Shown: piece after piece, positions 46,621 to 56,780 of the stretch
Layout: each line of letters opens with the position of its first letter
Numbering within the stretch: position 1 is the first letter of the stretch
Source: Verrucomicrobiota bacterium
GTDB lineage: Bacteria; Verrucomicrobiota; Verrucomicrobiia; Limisphaerales; JACQFS01
DNA: 64,000 nt
Direction of reading: 5' to 3'
Assembly: GCA_016199935.1 (NCBI GenBank)
Contig: JACQFS010000170.1
Coordinates: 1 to 64,000 of the forward strand
The notes under the pieces: model-generated
What the model was told of the DNA's origin: nothing
Seen by the model: the letters and a program-made list of their open reading frames with translations, nothing else
The model's database searches: none
Position numbers and translations under genes: made by a program

Positions 46621-49131
46621 TCAGACGCGCGCCGCGTCTTTGGCCCGTTCCTGCATCACGACCTGCGAGCCACCGAAGCTGCTCGTGGGCCGCTGGCCCT
46701 TGTGCCACCAAAGCACCAGCGCGCTGGCGATGTAGATGGAGGAGTAAGTGCCGGTCACGATGCCGACGAGGAAGGTGAAGGCGAAGTCCTTGATCGCGCC
46801 GCCGCCGAAGACGTAGAGCGCCATCGTCGAGAGGAACACGGTGCCGGAGGTGATGAGCGTGCGGCTCAGGGTCTGGTTGAGCGCGGTGTTCAGCACGTCC
46901 TTGAACGAGCCGCGCACGCCCAGCTTCAGGTCCTCACGGATGCGGTCGAAGATGACGATGGTGTCGTTGGTCGAGAAGCCGATGATGGTGAGGAACGCCG
47001 CGACGATGGGCGAACTCAACTCCAGCCCCGCCAGCGAGAAGATGCCGAAGGTCATCAGCAGATCGTGGATGATCGCCAGCACCGCGCCGACGGCGAAGGA
47101 GAACTCGTAGCGGAACGCCACGTAGATGAGGATGCCGAAGAGCGAGAGCAGCGAGGCGAGCACGGCGGAGCGCTGGATTTCGCGGCCGACCACCGGGCCG
47201 ACGCGGTCCTGGCCGAGCGGCTTGAGCCTGGCCTCGGGGAAATCCTGCTGCAACTTCGCGATCACGTTGGAGCCTTTCTCGAAGGCGGTGGTGACGGCGA
47301 GGAACTCGGAGTTGTTGCCGATGTTGCGCTGATACTGGATCGTCGGGTCGCCGAAGCCGAGGCTCTGGACGGACTCGCGCACCTTGTCCACGCCGACGCG
47401 TTTCTCGAAGCCGAAGGTCACCGCGTCGCCGCCGACGAAATCCACGCCGAAGAGGTCGCCCTTGTAGGCGCGCATCCCGCCGTAGGTGCAGCCGACGATG
47501 ATGAGGAGCCACGTGGCGGCGAAGGCGGGCTTGGCCACCTTCATGAAGTCAATGTGCGAGCCCTTGATGAACTGGAGCATCGAGAGCGAGTTGAGCCAGC
47601 CCCGGCCCAGCAGCCAGTCGAAGATCAGCCGCGTGACGAACAGCGCCGTGAACATCGAGACGCACAGGCCGATGGTGAGCGTGACACCGAAGCCCTTCAC
47701 CGAGCCGGTGCCGAGGAAAATCAGCAGCACGGAGGAGATGAGCGTGGTGAGGTTCGAATCGAAGATGGTGCCGAACGCCTTGTCGTAGCCCGCGGCCAGC
47801 GCGCCGCGGATGGATTTGCCGGCGGCCAGTTCCTCGCGGATGCGCTCGTAGATGAGAACGTTCGCGTCCACGGCCATGCCGATGGTCAGCACGATGCCCG
47901 CGATACCCGGCAGAGTGAAGGTGCTGGGCAGCGCGCACATCACGCCGATCAGGATCAGGAGGTTCAGCAACAGCGCCACATTCGCCACCACGCCGGCGCG
48001 GAGATAATAGACGAGCATGAACAGGGCGACGGCCGCCGTGCCGATGAGCGAGGCCATCATGCCGCTCTTGATCGAGTCCGCGCCGAGCGACGGGTCCACG
48101 CCGCGTTCCTCGATTATTTTCACCGGAGCCTCGAGCGGATTCTCCATCACCTGCGCGAGCTGGATGGCTTCCTTGATGTCAAAGCTGCCGGTGATGCGCC
48201 CGCTGGCGCTGATTTCGCTCTGGATGACCGGGGCGGAATAAACGACGCCGTCCAGCACGATGGCCATGCGCTCGCGGATGTGCTCGCGGGTGAGCGCGCC
48301 CATGAGCGAGGCGCCCTCGCTATTCATCTCGAAAAGAATTTCCGGCTCGCCGGTGGTCATGTCCGTGGTGGGCATGGCGCGCTTGAGATACTTGCCGGTC
48401 AGCTCGGCCTTCTTCTTCACGAAGATCGGGCGCTGGACCTTCTCGCCATTGGCCGCCTTGGTTTCCTCGAAGAGCCGCTCGTAAAGCGGCTCGCGCTCGA
48501 CGCTCTGGGCGATGAGTTCATCGTTGTTGGGATGAACCATGCGGAATTCAAGGAAGGCCGCCTTCTGGAGCGTGATGCGCGCATCCTGCTTGGCCGACTC
48601 AGAAAGGCCGGGAAGCTGGATCAGGATGCGGTTGCCGCCCGCGGGCTGGAGGACGGGTTCGGCCACGCCCATCTTGTCCACGCGTTTACGGAGCACCTCG
48701 ATGGCCTGGGCGATGGACTGATCCAACTGCGCGCCGGAACTGAGCTTGGTCGTGTCCAACTCCACGAGGAACGACTGGCCGCCCTGCAAATCGAGGCCGA
48801 GGTGGATGCGGCCGGCGGCGTCGCGCTGGAGTTTGTTGAGGATGGTCCGCGTGGGATTCGGATCGGTGGGCGGCGCGAACTTCGGGAAATAACCGGCGAT
48901 GGGGTTGGTGCCGATGGCCGCGACGAGGTTGCTGTAGGAGTTGCCGGGGAGTTGTTGCTCCAGCGCGTGCGCGCGGCCGACGATGGCGGTGAAGTTGGTG
49001 TCGAGGACGCCCGCGGCGCGGTGCTCGAATTCGCCCACGAGATTGCGCGCCGTCGGCGGGCTCATCTCATAGATGGACCAGACGACCACGAGCGAGACGA
49101 AGAGGAACTTCCACAAAAGGTTCTGCTTCAT
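46621..49131 (-). CDS. secDF: protein translocase SecDF fusion
   Basis: GRIHLGLDLQGGQSFLVELD (SecD), GIVLTIGMAVDANVLIYERIREEL, FGVDFVGGDAVTF and IIGFSTNDTIVIFDRIREDL (SecF) in one ORF. Confidence 0.96.
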   Translation of the reverse strand: MKQNLLWKFLFVSLVVVWSIYEMSPPTARNLVGEFEHRAAGVLDTNFTAIVGRAHALEQQLPGNSYSNLVAAIGTNPIAGYFPKFAPPTDPNPTRTILNKLQRDAAGRIHLGLDLQGGQSFLVELDTTKLSSGAQLDQSIAQAIEVLRKRVDKMGVAEPVLQPAGGNRILIQLPGLSESAKQDARITLQKAAFLEFRMVHPNNDELIAQSVEREPLYERLFEETKAANGEKVQRPIFVKKKAELTGKYLKRAMPTTDMTTGEPEILFEMNSEGASLMGALTREHIRERMAIVLDGVVYSAPVIQSEISASGRITGSFDIKEAIQLAQVMENPLEAPVKIIEERGVDPSLGADSIKSGMMASLIGTAAVALFMLVYYLRAGVVANVALLLNLLILIGVMCALPSTFTLPGIAGIVLTIGMAVDANVLIYERIREELAAGKSIRGALAAGYDKAFGTIFDSNLTTLISSVLLIFLGTGSVKGFGVTLTIGLCVSMFTALFVTRLIFDWLLGRGWLNSLSMLQFIKGSHIDFMKVAKPAFAATWLLIIVGCTYGGMRAYKGDLFGVDFVGGDAVTFGFEKRVGVDKVRESVQSLGFGDPTIQYQRNIGNNSEFLAVTTAFEKGSNVIAKLQQDFPEARLKPLGQDRVGPVVGREIQRSAVLASLLSLFGILIYVAFRYEFSFAVGAVLAIIHDLLMTFGIFSLAGLELSSPIVAAFLTIIGFSTNDTIVIFDRIREDLKLGVRGSFKDVLNTALNQTLSRTLITSGTVFLSTMALYVFGGGAIKDFAFTFLVGIVTGTYSSIYIASALVLWWHKGQRPTSSFGGSQVVMQERAKDAARV

Positions 49132-49137
49132 TGCGGG

Positions 49138-49494
49138 TCAGGATTCGGAGGAGGAGGCTTCGGTGATCTCGGCGATGGTGCTCTTGAGGACTTCGAGCTT
49201 GGCCTCGCCGGAACGGATGGTGACGGTCTTGTCCTTCACGGAGACGACGATGCCGACGAGGCCGCTGGAGGTGAGCACCTTGTCGTTGGACTTGAGCTTG
49301 GAGAGGAGGTTCGTCTGTTCCTTCGCCTTCTTCTGCTGCGGGCGGATGAACATGAAGTAGAACATCACGCCAATGATGGCGAACATGCCGATCATCTGGA
49401 CCATCTGGCCCGTGGGATTGGCCTGCTGGCCGGGTTGGGAAGGCGGCGGCGTGAGCGCAAGCAGGGCCGTGAAATGGTTAAATAGCGTTGTCAT
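49138..49494 (-). CDS. yajC: preprotein translocase subunit YajC
   Basis: IGVMFYFMFIRPQQKKAKEQTNLLSKLKSNDKVLTSSGLVGIVVSV. Confidence 0.95.
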   Translation of the reverse strand: MTTLFNHFTALLALTPPPSQPGQQANPTGQMVQMIGMFAIIGVMFYFMFIRPQQKKAKEQTNLLSKLKSNDKVLTSSGLVGIVVSVKDKTVTIRSGEAKLEVLKSTIAEITEASSSES

Positions 49495-49633
49495 CAGAAA
49501 ACAAGAGGCGCAAATCTAGGGAGCAAGAGGGTTTTGGCAAGCTTTACGTTGGCCGGAACGGAAATCACCGCGGAGCGACACTCGCGCCCGCGATGATTTT
49601 CGCCTTGAGCCATCCCCCGCCCGCCCGCGCGCG

Positions 49634-51706
49634 TCACGCGGGAACCTGCTGCCGGTGGTAATACTTCGTGTATTTGTATTGGTAGTAGCCGGGGAACTGC
49701 GGGTCGGCGCGATTGAGGATGCAGCCGAGCACGTTGACCTTGCGCTGGCGCAGGAGGTCCAGCGCGCTGCGCGCCAGGCGCGTGGCGGTGAAACCGGAGC
49801 GCAGCACGAGCAGCACGCCATCGATCTTGGGCGCGAGGCTGGTCGTGTCCGCCGTGGCAAGCACCGGGGCACTGTCGAAAATGACGAAGTCATAATGCGG
49901 ACAGACTTCGCTGATGAATTTCTCCGTGTTCGGGTGGAGGAACAGCTCGCCGGCGATCAGCGCGGGCTTGCCGCACGAGATGAGACTGAGGTTGGGCGTG
50001 CCCGTCTGTTTGATGATCTCGGAGTGGTGGACCTGGTCGGTGAGCGCCTCGTGCAGGCCGGGCTCGGCGGCGACGCCGAAGTGTTTGTGCAGCGTGCCGC
50101 AGCGCAGGTCGGCATCCACGAGCAGCACGCGGGAGCCGGAGATGGCGAGCGTGACGGCGAGGTTGGCCGAGACGGAGGACTTGCCTTCATTCGGAACGGC
50201 GCTGGTGATGAGGATCGTCTTGGGCAACGCATCCCTGGGCGTCGAAAACAGGATGGCCGAACGAATGTCGCGGAAGGCCTCGACGAACGAGTGGCGCTCA
50301 TCGTGTGAATGCACCAGCTCGAGTTCGCCCTTGCGTCCGCGCATTTCCGGAATGAGGCCCATCGTGGGCAAATCAAAGGCCTCCATGAGATCACTCACCC
50401 CGGTGATCCGGTCGTCGTTGCGGTCCACAAACCAGATGATGCCCACGCCCAGCGCCAGGCCAATGAAGAAAGCCGTCAGGATGCGCTTGATCACGCTGGC
50501 CTTGACGGGTGCCGCGGTGGAGGCGTTCTCCATGACCGAGACGTTTTCCTGCTCGAGATTTTTGCTGGTGCCAATGCTCTGCGCCATGTTCAGCAGCTTC
50601 TCGAACAGGGCGCGCTGGCGATCCTCGCCGGCCTTGAGCTTTTCATAATCCGCCATTTTGCGATTGGCCTCCTGGGCCTTGGTCGTCCATTCGGCGACCG
50701 CCTGCTGGACACTTTGGATCTGAACCTTCACGGAATCACGGGCATCCGTGAGTTGCTCGCGGCTCTGCTGGCGGTAAATCTCGAGCAACTGCTCCAGCCG
50801 GCTGATGTCCAGATCCATCTTCATGATGCGGGGATGACGCGGCTTGAGGTAGCGCGCCCAGTCGGCCCGCTCGGCCCGGGCGAGCTGGAGCTGTTCCTTC
50901 GCCTTCTGAAAGCCCGTCAGCGCGGCGGTGTCCACCTTGCTTTTCGTTTCCGGGCTGGCGGAGCTTTCGATCATCTTGGCGGCATCACGGTCGGAATTGG
51001 CGATGAGCAACTCGAGCAACTGCAACTCGGAGCGCAGGTCGGCGAGCCGGGTTGTGTTTTTGCCGAGTTGGGCGGCCGCGCTTCCCCCCTGATCGTTGAG
51101 CGAGGTCATGTCGTTCTGGCGGGCGAACTCCAGTTTCTTCTCCGTCGCATCCTCCAGTTCCTTGCGCGGGGCGTAGAGCTGTTCGGTGATGCCCTTGAGC
51201 GCCTCCTCGGCGGACAGGTTGCGCAGTTCCTTTTTGTAATTGAGATACTCCGACATATGCTGGTCGAGAAACGCCTTGGTGTATTCCGGTTCACTGCCGA
51301 TGACCATCAGGACGAAGACGGCGGTGCGCGGGAGCACATTGACGCGGAAATCCACGGCGCCGGGCGCGAGATTGGGCTTCAGAATCCGGAGACGTTCACG
51401 GGTGCGCCCCTTTAACCTATCGCTGCGCAGCAGCTCGGACTGCGTGCCGAAAAAGTTTTGCAACTCTTCGCGCCAGCTCGAGGCTTCCGGGACGGCGACC
51501 TTGCCGCTGACCCACATCTTGGCGTCCGACCGGTAGGACGGTGCCTCGCCGTAAATGGCGTAGGATTGCCAGCACACGGCGCCGATGACGCACAGGGCGA
51601 CGACCCACCACGTGCGGCGCAGCAGGCGCAGGTAACGATAAACGCGCGCCTGGAGGTTGAGCCCCGGAGCAGCGGCGGCTGGAATCAGTCCCTTGGGTTG
51701 GTCCAT
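49634..51706 (-). CDS. polysaccharide biosynthesis tyrosine autokinase (Wzc-like)
   Basis: Wzz-like N-domain; ITSAVPNEGKSSVSANLAVTLAISGSRVLLVDADLRCGTLHKHFGV; YDFVIFDSAPVLATAD; Tyr-rich C-tail FPGYYQYKYTKYYHRQQ. Confidence 0.95.
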   Translation of the reverse strand: MDQPKGLIPAAAAPGLNLQARVYRYLRLLRRTWWVVALCVIGAVCWQSYAIYGEAPSYRSDAKMWVSGKVAVPEASSWREELQNFFGTQSELLRSDRLKGRTRERLRILKPNLAPGAVDFRVNVLPRTAVFVLMVIGSEPEYTKAFLDQHMSEYLNYKKELRNLSAEEALKGITEQLYAPRKELEDATEKKLEFARQNDMTSLNDQGGSAAAQLGKNTTRLADLRSELQLLELLIANSDRDAAKMIESSASPETKSKVDTAALTGFQKAKEQLQLARAERADWARYLKPRHPRIMKMDLDISRLEQLLEIYRQQSREQLTDARDSVKVQIQSVQQAVAEWTTKAQEANRKMADYEKLKAGEDRQRALFEKLLNMAQSIGTSKNLEQENVSVMENASTAAPVKASVIKRILTAFFIGLALGVGIIWFVDRNDDRITGVSDLMEAFDLPTMGLIPEMRGRKGELELVHSHDERHSFVEAFRDIRSAILFSTPRDALPKTILITSAVPNEGKSSVSANLAVTLAISGSRVLLVDADLRCGTLHKHFGVAAEPGLHEALTDQVHHSEIIKQTGTPNLSLISCGKPALIAGELFLHPNTEKFISEVCPHYDFVIFDSAPVLATADTTSLAPKIDGVLLVLRSGFTATRLARSALDLLRQRKVNVLGCILNRADPQFPGYYQYKYTKYYHRQQVPA

Positions 51707-51724
51707 AATGGAAATTTAGCGGGG

Positions 51725-52627
51725 CTAGAGGTTGATCAGCCGTTGCGGCACGAAAATCATGTCGTCGGCCTGCACGTCGAGATCCAGATCGGAGCGCCCC
51801 TTCTCCAGCACCTCAGTGCAATCGATCACGTAGATCACGTTCAGCCCGTCGGCCCCCTTGCGCGTGACGCGCACTTTGCGCTTGTTCGCGAAATCCGCGA
51901 ACCCCTGCGCGCGCAGGATGAGCTTGCTGACGGTGAGCACCTCGTCGGTCGGCAGATCCAGGGCGCCGGGAGTGCGCACCTGGCCGTAGAGGTAAACCTT
52001 GCCCCGCGTCTTGGCGAGCTGGTCCACGCCGATGACGACGGTGGCGCGGTGATAAAAATCCTTTTCCAAAACCGTCTTGATCTCCTTGGCCAACTGCGCG
52101 CAGGTCTTGTCCGTCGCCTTGATGCGTCCGGCCAGCACCACCTCCACTTCGCCCGAGTCCGTCACGAACAACGGCCGCGCGTCTTCGCGGTCCTCATACA
52201 CGCGATAGCTGAGTTTGTCGCCCATGCTCAACTTGCGCTTGTCATCAAGGGACTTCATGAGTTCCGCCGCCTCCCCGTCACTCAGACCCGTGCTCAAAAA
52301 CCCGCCGCCGCCTTCGATGCCCGCCGCCATCATCTTTGAAATGGTGGTCGCCGACGGTTTGCCGAGGGACGCGGGCGGGGCGGGCGCAGGTTCCACAACC
52401 GCAGTGGCCGCGGCCGGGATGATCGTCGCCGCCGGAGCCGGAGCTGGCGTCGGCGGCGCCACGGCATTGAGCGACTGCAACTGCTCCATCAACTTCTGGC
52501 GGGTGCGCGAAAATTCATCATCCGGTGCGGGAGCGGGTGCCTGCTGCGCGCGCAGCGGCAGGACGGCCGTGCACAGGCATAGCGCCAGGCCGGCCAAAGG
52601 GCGGAAGGTTTTCATTTTGGTGAACAT
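51725..52627 (-). CDS. polysaccharide export protein (Wza-like, SLBB)
   Basis: LSMGDKLSYRVYEDREDARPLFVTDSGEVEVVLAGRIKATDKTCAQLAKEIKTVLEKDFYHRATVVIGV; GKVYLYGQVRTPGALDLP. Confidence 0.9.
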   Translation of the reverse strand: MFTKMKTFRPLAGLALCLCTAVLPLRAQQAPAPAPDDEFSRTRQKLMEQLQSLNAVAPPTPAPAPAATIIPAAATAVVEPAPAPPASLGKPSATTISKMMAAGIEGGGGFLSTGLSDGEAAELMKSLDDKRKLSMGDKLSYRVYEDREDARPLFVTDSGEVEVVLAGRIKATDKTCAQLAKEIKTVLEKDFYHRATVVIGVDQLAKTRGKVYLYGQVRTPGALDLPTDEVLTVSKLILRAQGFADFANKRKVRVTRKGADGLNVIYVIDCTEVLEKGRSDLDLDVQADDMIFVPQRLINL

Positions 52628-52755
52628 GGGTTGGGTTCAAAAAGACTGGAGATATTTGGGTCATCAAAAGGCAAAAGTCAATTTTTATGCCCCGGCAACT
52701 GGCTCACGAAGCAATGCAGAAGTCGGGGCACCGGCATCTGACCGGCGAACCGAAG

Positions 52756-52930
52756 CAAAGTTCAAAGCGTGCTTGTCCGGTTGGTTGACAAAGTATGACG
52801 CGAATTGCGCGAATTGGCACGAATTGGAGAATCTGTTTTTGAATTCGCGCCAATTCGCGCAATTCGCGTCACCGGTCTTTTTTGGTTTCTTCGTTTTTGT
52901 CAGCAAACCGGATAGGCATGATTCAAAGTT
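52756..52930. repeat. MITE-like double inverted-repeat element
   Basis: outer arms 52756-52793 / 52899-52930 (copies of dispersed 35-bp repeat); perfect 22-bp inner arms tgacgcgaattgcgcgaattgg (52796-52817) / ccaattcgcgcaattcgcgtca (52850-52871). Confidence 0.9.
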
Positions 52931-52961
52931 CGCGGTTCAAGCGAGGCCCTCCGTCCCGCCC

Positions 52962-54503
52962 TCACGGCCGCGCCTTCAGCCGCGGGTCCGCCAGATCGAG
53001 CCGATACATGATCTGGTTGTAGTCATACCGCGGCGTGTGGACCGCGTTGCCGGAAAACTCCTGCGTGTAAGTCCCCTCGAAAAAAATAAACCGCCCGCCC
53101 GCCGCGTCGAGGAACGCGTGCTGCGCCGGGTTGTAAAATGTGTAGCGCTGATGCGTGACGATCCGGTGCGGATTTCGCCACGGCCCCGTCGGCGCGTCCG
53201 CCTCCGCGAACCAGATCTCCCCGCCGAACGACGGCCCGCCGAACAACTGCTGCCCGATCAGAATCCACTGCTTCCGAAACGCATTCCAGTTCACGCCGGA
53301 AGCGTGGATCGCCACCGGCTTGCCCGAGTCCGGGTCGCTCAACTGCCACCGCGCCTCCGACGCCTTGAGTTTGCCCGCGCCGATCAGCGCGAGTTCTTCC
53401 TTCGCACCGACCGGCTCCGCGCCCTTTTTCCACGACCAACGCGGGCGGCCGTCGGCGCCGAGGTCCGGCTTCGCGCTCTTCGCGGAAAATTTCGCCGAGC
53501 CCGCGACGCACGTGAAGCCTTCGTAGCTCGCCGGGGTTTTCAAATCCTCCAGCGTCGCGCGCACGCGGACGTTCGCGAACGGCGCGGGGAAAAGAAAATA
53601 ATCCCCGCCCTCCTCGTGCACGCGCACCGGGTGGCCGCGCGGGCAGCGCCAGTCGTCGTTCAAATCAAACTGCGCGACCTTTTCGAACTCCTCGCGTTCG
53701 TCGTTGTAAATCACCAACCCGTGTTCGAGCCGTTCACCGAGCGACTTCATCCGCGAGTAATGCGCCACCAACCGCTCGCGGCCCGCCGCGTCGGCGACGG
53801 TGAGCAGGCCGTCAATCCAGATCGGCCCCTCCGCCTTGAACGGCACCATGCGTTTGGAGAATCCCTCGGCGTCCTTGAAGTAAGTCAGGTTCACGCCCAC
53901 GGCCGGGTCGAGGCCGCCGTGGCCGGGCAGTTCGGACGTCGCGCCGCTGGTTTGATAATGGCCGAGCGGATAGCGCGCGCGCATCGTGTCGCCCCAGAAC
54001 CAGAAAATTTTCCCGCGATACACCGCCGTCTCCACCGTGTCCTGGCCGACCACCTGCGCGTTGAGCAACGGCTCGGCGATCGGGGGCGTGTGCCCGAGCA
54101 GCACGGTGTCGCGATAGATGCCCTCGCCGGTGATGCGGTAGAGGCGCTCGGCGAGGTTCACGCGCTTGAGCTTGATCGTCGCGCTGCCGCCGGGCTTCAC
54201 GTCGAGCGCCTTGCCGATGTAGCCGAAGCCGTCCTTCGACATTTCGTAGCCGTGACTGCGGACATGAAAATAAACCGCGCGGCTCATCAGGCCCGGCTCG
54301 TGAAACGCGACGCGCCCCGCGCTGTCGGTCACGAAGAGCAGATGGTTCACGGTTTCCAACTCGACCAGCGGCACGCCGCGGCCGGTCGCCTCGTCCACCA
54401 CGCGGATTTCAAAATAATCGGCGGGTGCGGCCAGGCCACGCAACGCCGCGAGCAGGAGCAGGCCGGACAGGAGGGTGATTGAAAATCGGAGCGGGCGCAT
54501 CAT
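52962..54503 (-). CDS. secreted hypothetical protein (possibly DUF4185-like)
   Basis: N-terminal signal/TM MMRPLRFSITLLSGLLLLAALRGLAAPADYFEIRVVDEATGRGVPLVELETV; KIFWFWGDTMRARYPLGHYQTSGATSELP. Confidence 0.7.
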   Translation of the reverse strand: MMRPLRFSITLLSGLLLLAALRGLAAPADYFEIRVVDEATGRGVPLVELETVNHLLFVTDSAGRVAFHEPGLMSRAVYFHVRSHGYEMSKDGFGYIGKALDVKPGGSATIKLKRVNLAERLYRITGEGIYRDTVLLGHTPPIAEPLLNAQVVGQDTVETAVYRGKIFWFWGDTMRARYPLGHYQTSGATSELPGHGGLDPAVGVNLTYFKDAEGFSKRMVPFKAEGPIWIDGLLTVADAAGRERLVAHYSRMKSLGERLEHGLVIYNDEREEFEKVAQFDLNDDWRCPRGHPVRVHEEGGDYFLFPAPFANVRVRATLEDLKTPASYEGFTCVAGSAKFSAKSAKPDLGADGRPRWSWKKGAEPVGAKEELALIGAGKLKASEARWQLSDPDSGKPVAIHASGVNWNAFRKQWILIGQQLFGGPSFGGEIWFAEADAPTGPWRNPHRIVTHQRYTFYNPAQHAFLDAAGGRFIFFEGTYTQEFSGNAVHTPRYDYNQIMYRLDLADPRLKARP

Positions 54504-54876
54504 GAGTCAGGTGGTGAACAGCGGATCAGGCGCGAACCGTATCGGAACGGATTCCCGTTTCAAGCCTGCTCCAGCCGGTCGCTTCCACGTCGGTGGAAAA
54601 GCCGGTTCACCCGCCCACGGACCGCGAGCCGTCCCGGCTCGCAGCGGCTTCGCGGCGAGGAACGGGTCCGGCAAATCCGGAATTCCGAAGTGGGAATCTG
54701 GAAACCACGGATGGACAGGGATCAACACGGATGGAACCCGGACCGGAGCCGGGGGATTTTTTCCCGCGTCGAAAAATGCGCGCCCGACGCGCGCCGGCTT
54801 GGCTCCCCAACCATCCGTGTCCATCCGTGGTTCAATTTCGGAGTTCGGGTAAATCTCAACGCGCGCCGGCCGCTCT

Positions 54877-55023
54877 GGCCGCTGCGGGCCGGGACGGCCC
54901 GCGCTCCCTTCCACGCGGAGCGCGGACGGTCTCCGTCCGCAGCGGCTCCGCAACGCGGCGCGGGTTCGATCAATCGCCGCGCCTTCTCGCGGCCGTGGCC
55001 GCTGCGGGCCGGGACGGCCCGCG
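54877..55023. repeat. direct repeat of palindrome ggccgctgcgggccgggacggcccgcg, copies 120 bp apart
   Basis: identical 27-mers starting at 54877 and 54997; internal cggacggtctccgtccgcagcggctccgcaacg also resembles 43097-43130. Confidence 0.85.
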
Positions 55024-55079
55024 GTCCGCCCGCGCACCTTGCGCTTGCACTTTGGCCCGCGCGCCGGAGACTCCGCCCC

Positions 55080-56474
55080 ATGTTCATCCAGTTCCTCGGC
55101 GCGGCCCGCACGACCACCGGCTCGATGTCGCTGATTCAAATCAACGGCGCGAAGCTCCTGCTCGAATGCGGCCTCTTCCAGGGCCACCGCGGCGAGTCCA
55201 TCGAGCGCAACTGCTGCTTCCCCTTCAAGCCCGCCGAGCTTGACGCCGTGATCCTCAGCCACGCGCACATTGACCATTGCGGCAATCTGCCGAATCTCTG
55301 CAAGCAGGGTTTTCGCGGGAGCATTTACTGCACGTTCGCCACGCGCGACCTCGCGGCGATCATGCTCGAGGACTCGGCGGACATTCAGAAGGACGACGCG
55401 GCATTTGTCTCCAAGCAGCGCGCGAAAAAAGGTCTGCCGCCCGTCCAGCCGCTCTACACGGCGGAGGACGCGCGGCGCGCGATCGAGCAGTTTGTCTCGA
55501 TCAATTACGACCGCCCCTTCCCCGTCGCCGACGGCGTGAAGGTCACGTTCCGCGACGCGGGCCACATCCTCGGCTCCGCGCAGGTGGTGCTCGACGTGCA
55601 GGAGGGCGGCCGGAAATTTCGCCATCTCTTCAGCGGCGATGTCGGCCGCGGCGGCGACGAAATCCTCCGCGACCCGCAGCCGGTCGAGAACGTGGACTCG
55701 CTCCAGATCGAGAGCACCTACGGCAACCGGCTCCACGCCGAGCGCCAGCTCTCGAAGGAAACGCTCGCGCAACTCGTGAACGAAACGATCGCGCGCCGCG
55801 GCAAGGTGATCATCCCGGCGTTCAGCGTCGGGCGCACGCAGCAGATTGTCTATGTGCTCAACCAACTCACCGAGGCGGGCAAGCTGCCGCGCGTGCCGAT
55901 CTTTGTGGACTCGCCGTTGAGCGTGAACGCGACGGAGGTCCACCGGCTGCACCCGGAATGTTTCAACGCGGAGATTTACCGCTTCCTGCGCGACGTGAAG
56001 AATCCCTTCGGCATGGAGAACCTCACCTACATCCGCGAGGTCGAGGGCTCGCGCAAGCTCAACGAACTTCAGGAGCCGGCGATCATCATCAGCGCGTCGG
56101 GCATGGCCGAGGCCGGGCGCATCCGCCACCATCTCAAGAACAACCTCGGCAATCCCGCCAACCTCATCCTCTTCATCGGCTTTTGCGCGGAGCACACGCT
56201 CGGGGCGCAGATTCTGGCCGGTCACAGCCCCGTGAACATCTTCGGCGAGCCGCAAGAAGTCCGCGCGCGCGTCGCCTCGGTGGACGCGTTCAGCGGTCAT
56301 GCGGACAAAAACGAACTGGTGCGCTACGTGCAGCAGCTCACCGGCAACATTAAAAAAGTGTTCGTCGTCCACGGCGAGGAATCGCAGAGCCTCGCCTTCG
56401 CGGAGACGCTGCGAAAACTCAAGCCGAAGGCCGAGGTGAACGTGCCGGTGTATCTGCAGAAGTTCGAGATGTGA
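55080..56474 (+). CDS. MBL-fold RNA-processing exonuclease (CPSF/Beta-CASP)
   Basis: MFIQFLGAARTTTGSMSLIQINGAKLLLECGLFQGHR; LSHAHIDHCGNLP; DAGHILGSAQVVLD; VDAFSGHADKNEL; FVVHGEESQSLAFAETLR. Confidence 0.95.
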   Translation: MFIQFLGAARTTTGSMSLIQINGAKLLLECGLFQGHRGESIERNCCFPFKPAELDAVILSHAHIDHCGNLPNLCKQGFRGSIYCTFATRDLAAIMLEDSADIQKDDAAFVSKQRAKKGLPPVQPLYTAEDARRAIEQFVSINYDRPFPVADGVKVTFRDAGHILGSAQVVLDVQEGGRKFRHLFSGDVGRGGDEILRDPQPVENVDSLQIESTYGNRLHAERQLSKETLAQLVNETIARRGKVIIPAFSVGRTQQIVYVLNQLTEAGKLPRVPIFVDSPLSVNATEVHRLHPECFNAEIYRFLRDVKNPFGMENLTYIREVEGSRKLNELQEPAIIISASGMAEAGRIRHHLKNNLGNPANLILFIGFCAEHTLGAQILAGHSPVNIFGEPQEVRARVASVDAFSGHADKNELVRYVQQLTGNIKKVFVVHGEESQSLAFAETLRKLKPKAEVNVPVYLQKFEM

Positions 56475-56515
56475 CGCGGAGCGAAGCGGGCGCATCCGCG
56501 CACTACTACCGATGT

Positions 56516-56672
56516 CTTCTCCCTCTCCCCCGCGCGAAGCGCGGGGGAGAGGGCTGGGGAGAGGGGGTGAAACAAAAGAGCAGGCACGGTTCAGGCAGCA
56601 GTCGCAGTTTTCACCACGAACAAGGCACCTCCTCTCCCCGGCCCTCTCCTCCACTTCGTGGAGGAGAGGGAG
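56516..56672. repeat. REP/MITE-like inverted repeat (CCTCTCCCC type)
   Basis: cttctccctctcccccgcgcgaagcgcgggggagagggctggggagaggg ... cctctccccggccctctcctccacttcgtggaggagaggga. Confidence 0.8.
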
Positions 56673-56780
56673 TCCGCCCGCGTGCAATTCGGTCAATGCC
56701 CGGACGCGCCCGACTTGGACTTGTGTTCACGGGTGCGGCTGACATAGCTTTCCCGCGCACGACACTCTCGACAACACACC

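Noticed and set aside
44830-49485. 1551-aa plus-strand ORF
   Set aside because: Antisense to recJ, exoD-like, terC, secDF and yajC, whose protein motifs are unambiguous on the minus strand; His/Glu/Arg-rich composition is typical of a high-GC shadow ORF.
52215-54482. 755-aa plus-strand ORF
   Set aside because: Runs antisense through a Wza-like gene, an inverted-repeat element and a signal-peptide-bearing gene; shadow composition.
54507-56696. 729-aa minus-strand ORF
   Set aside because: Antisense to the MBL-fold RNase-like gene with intact catalytic motifs.
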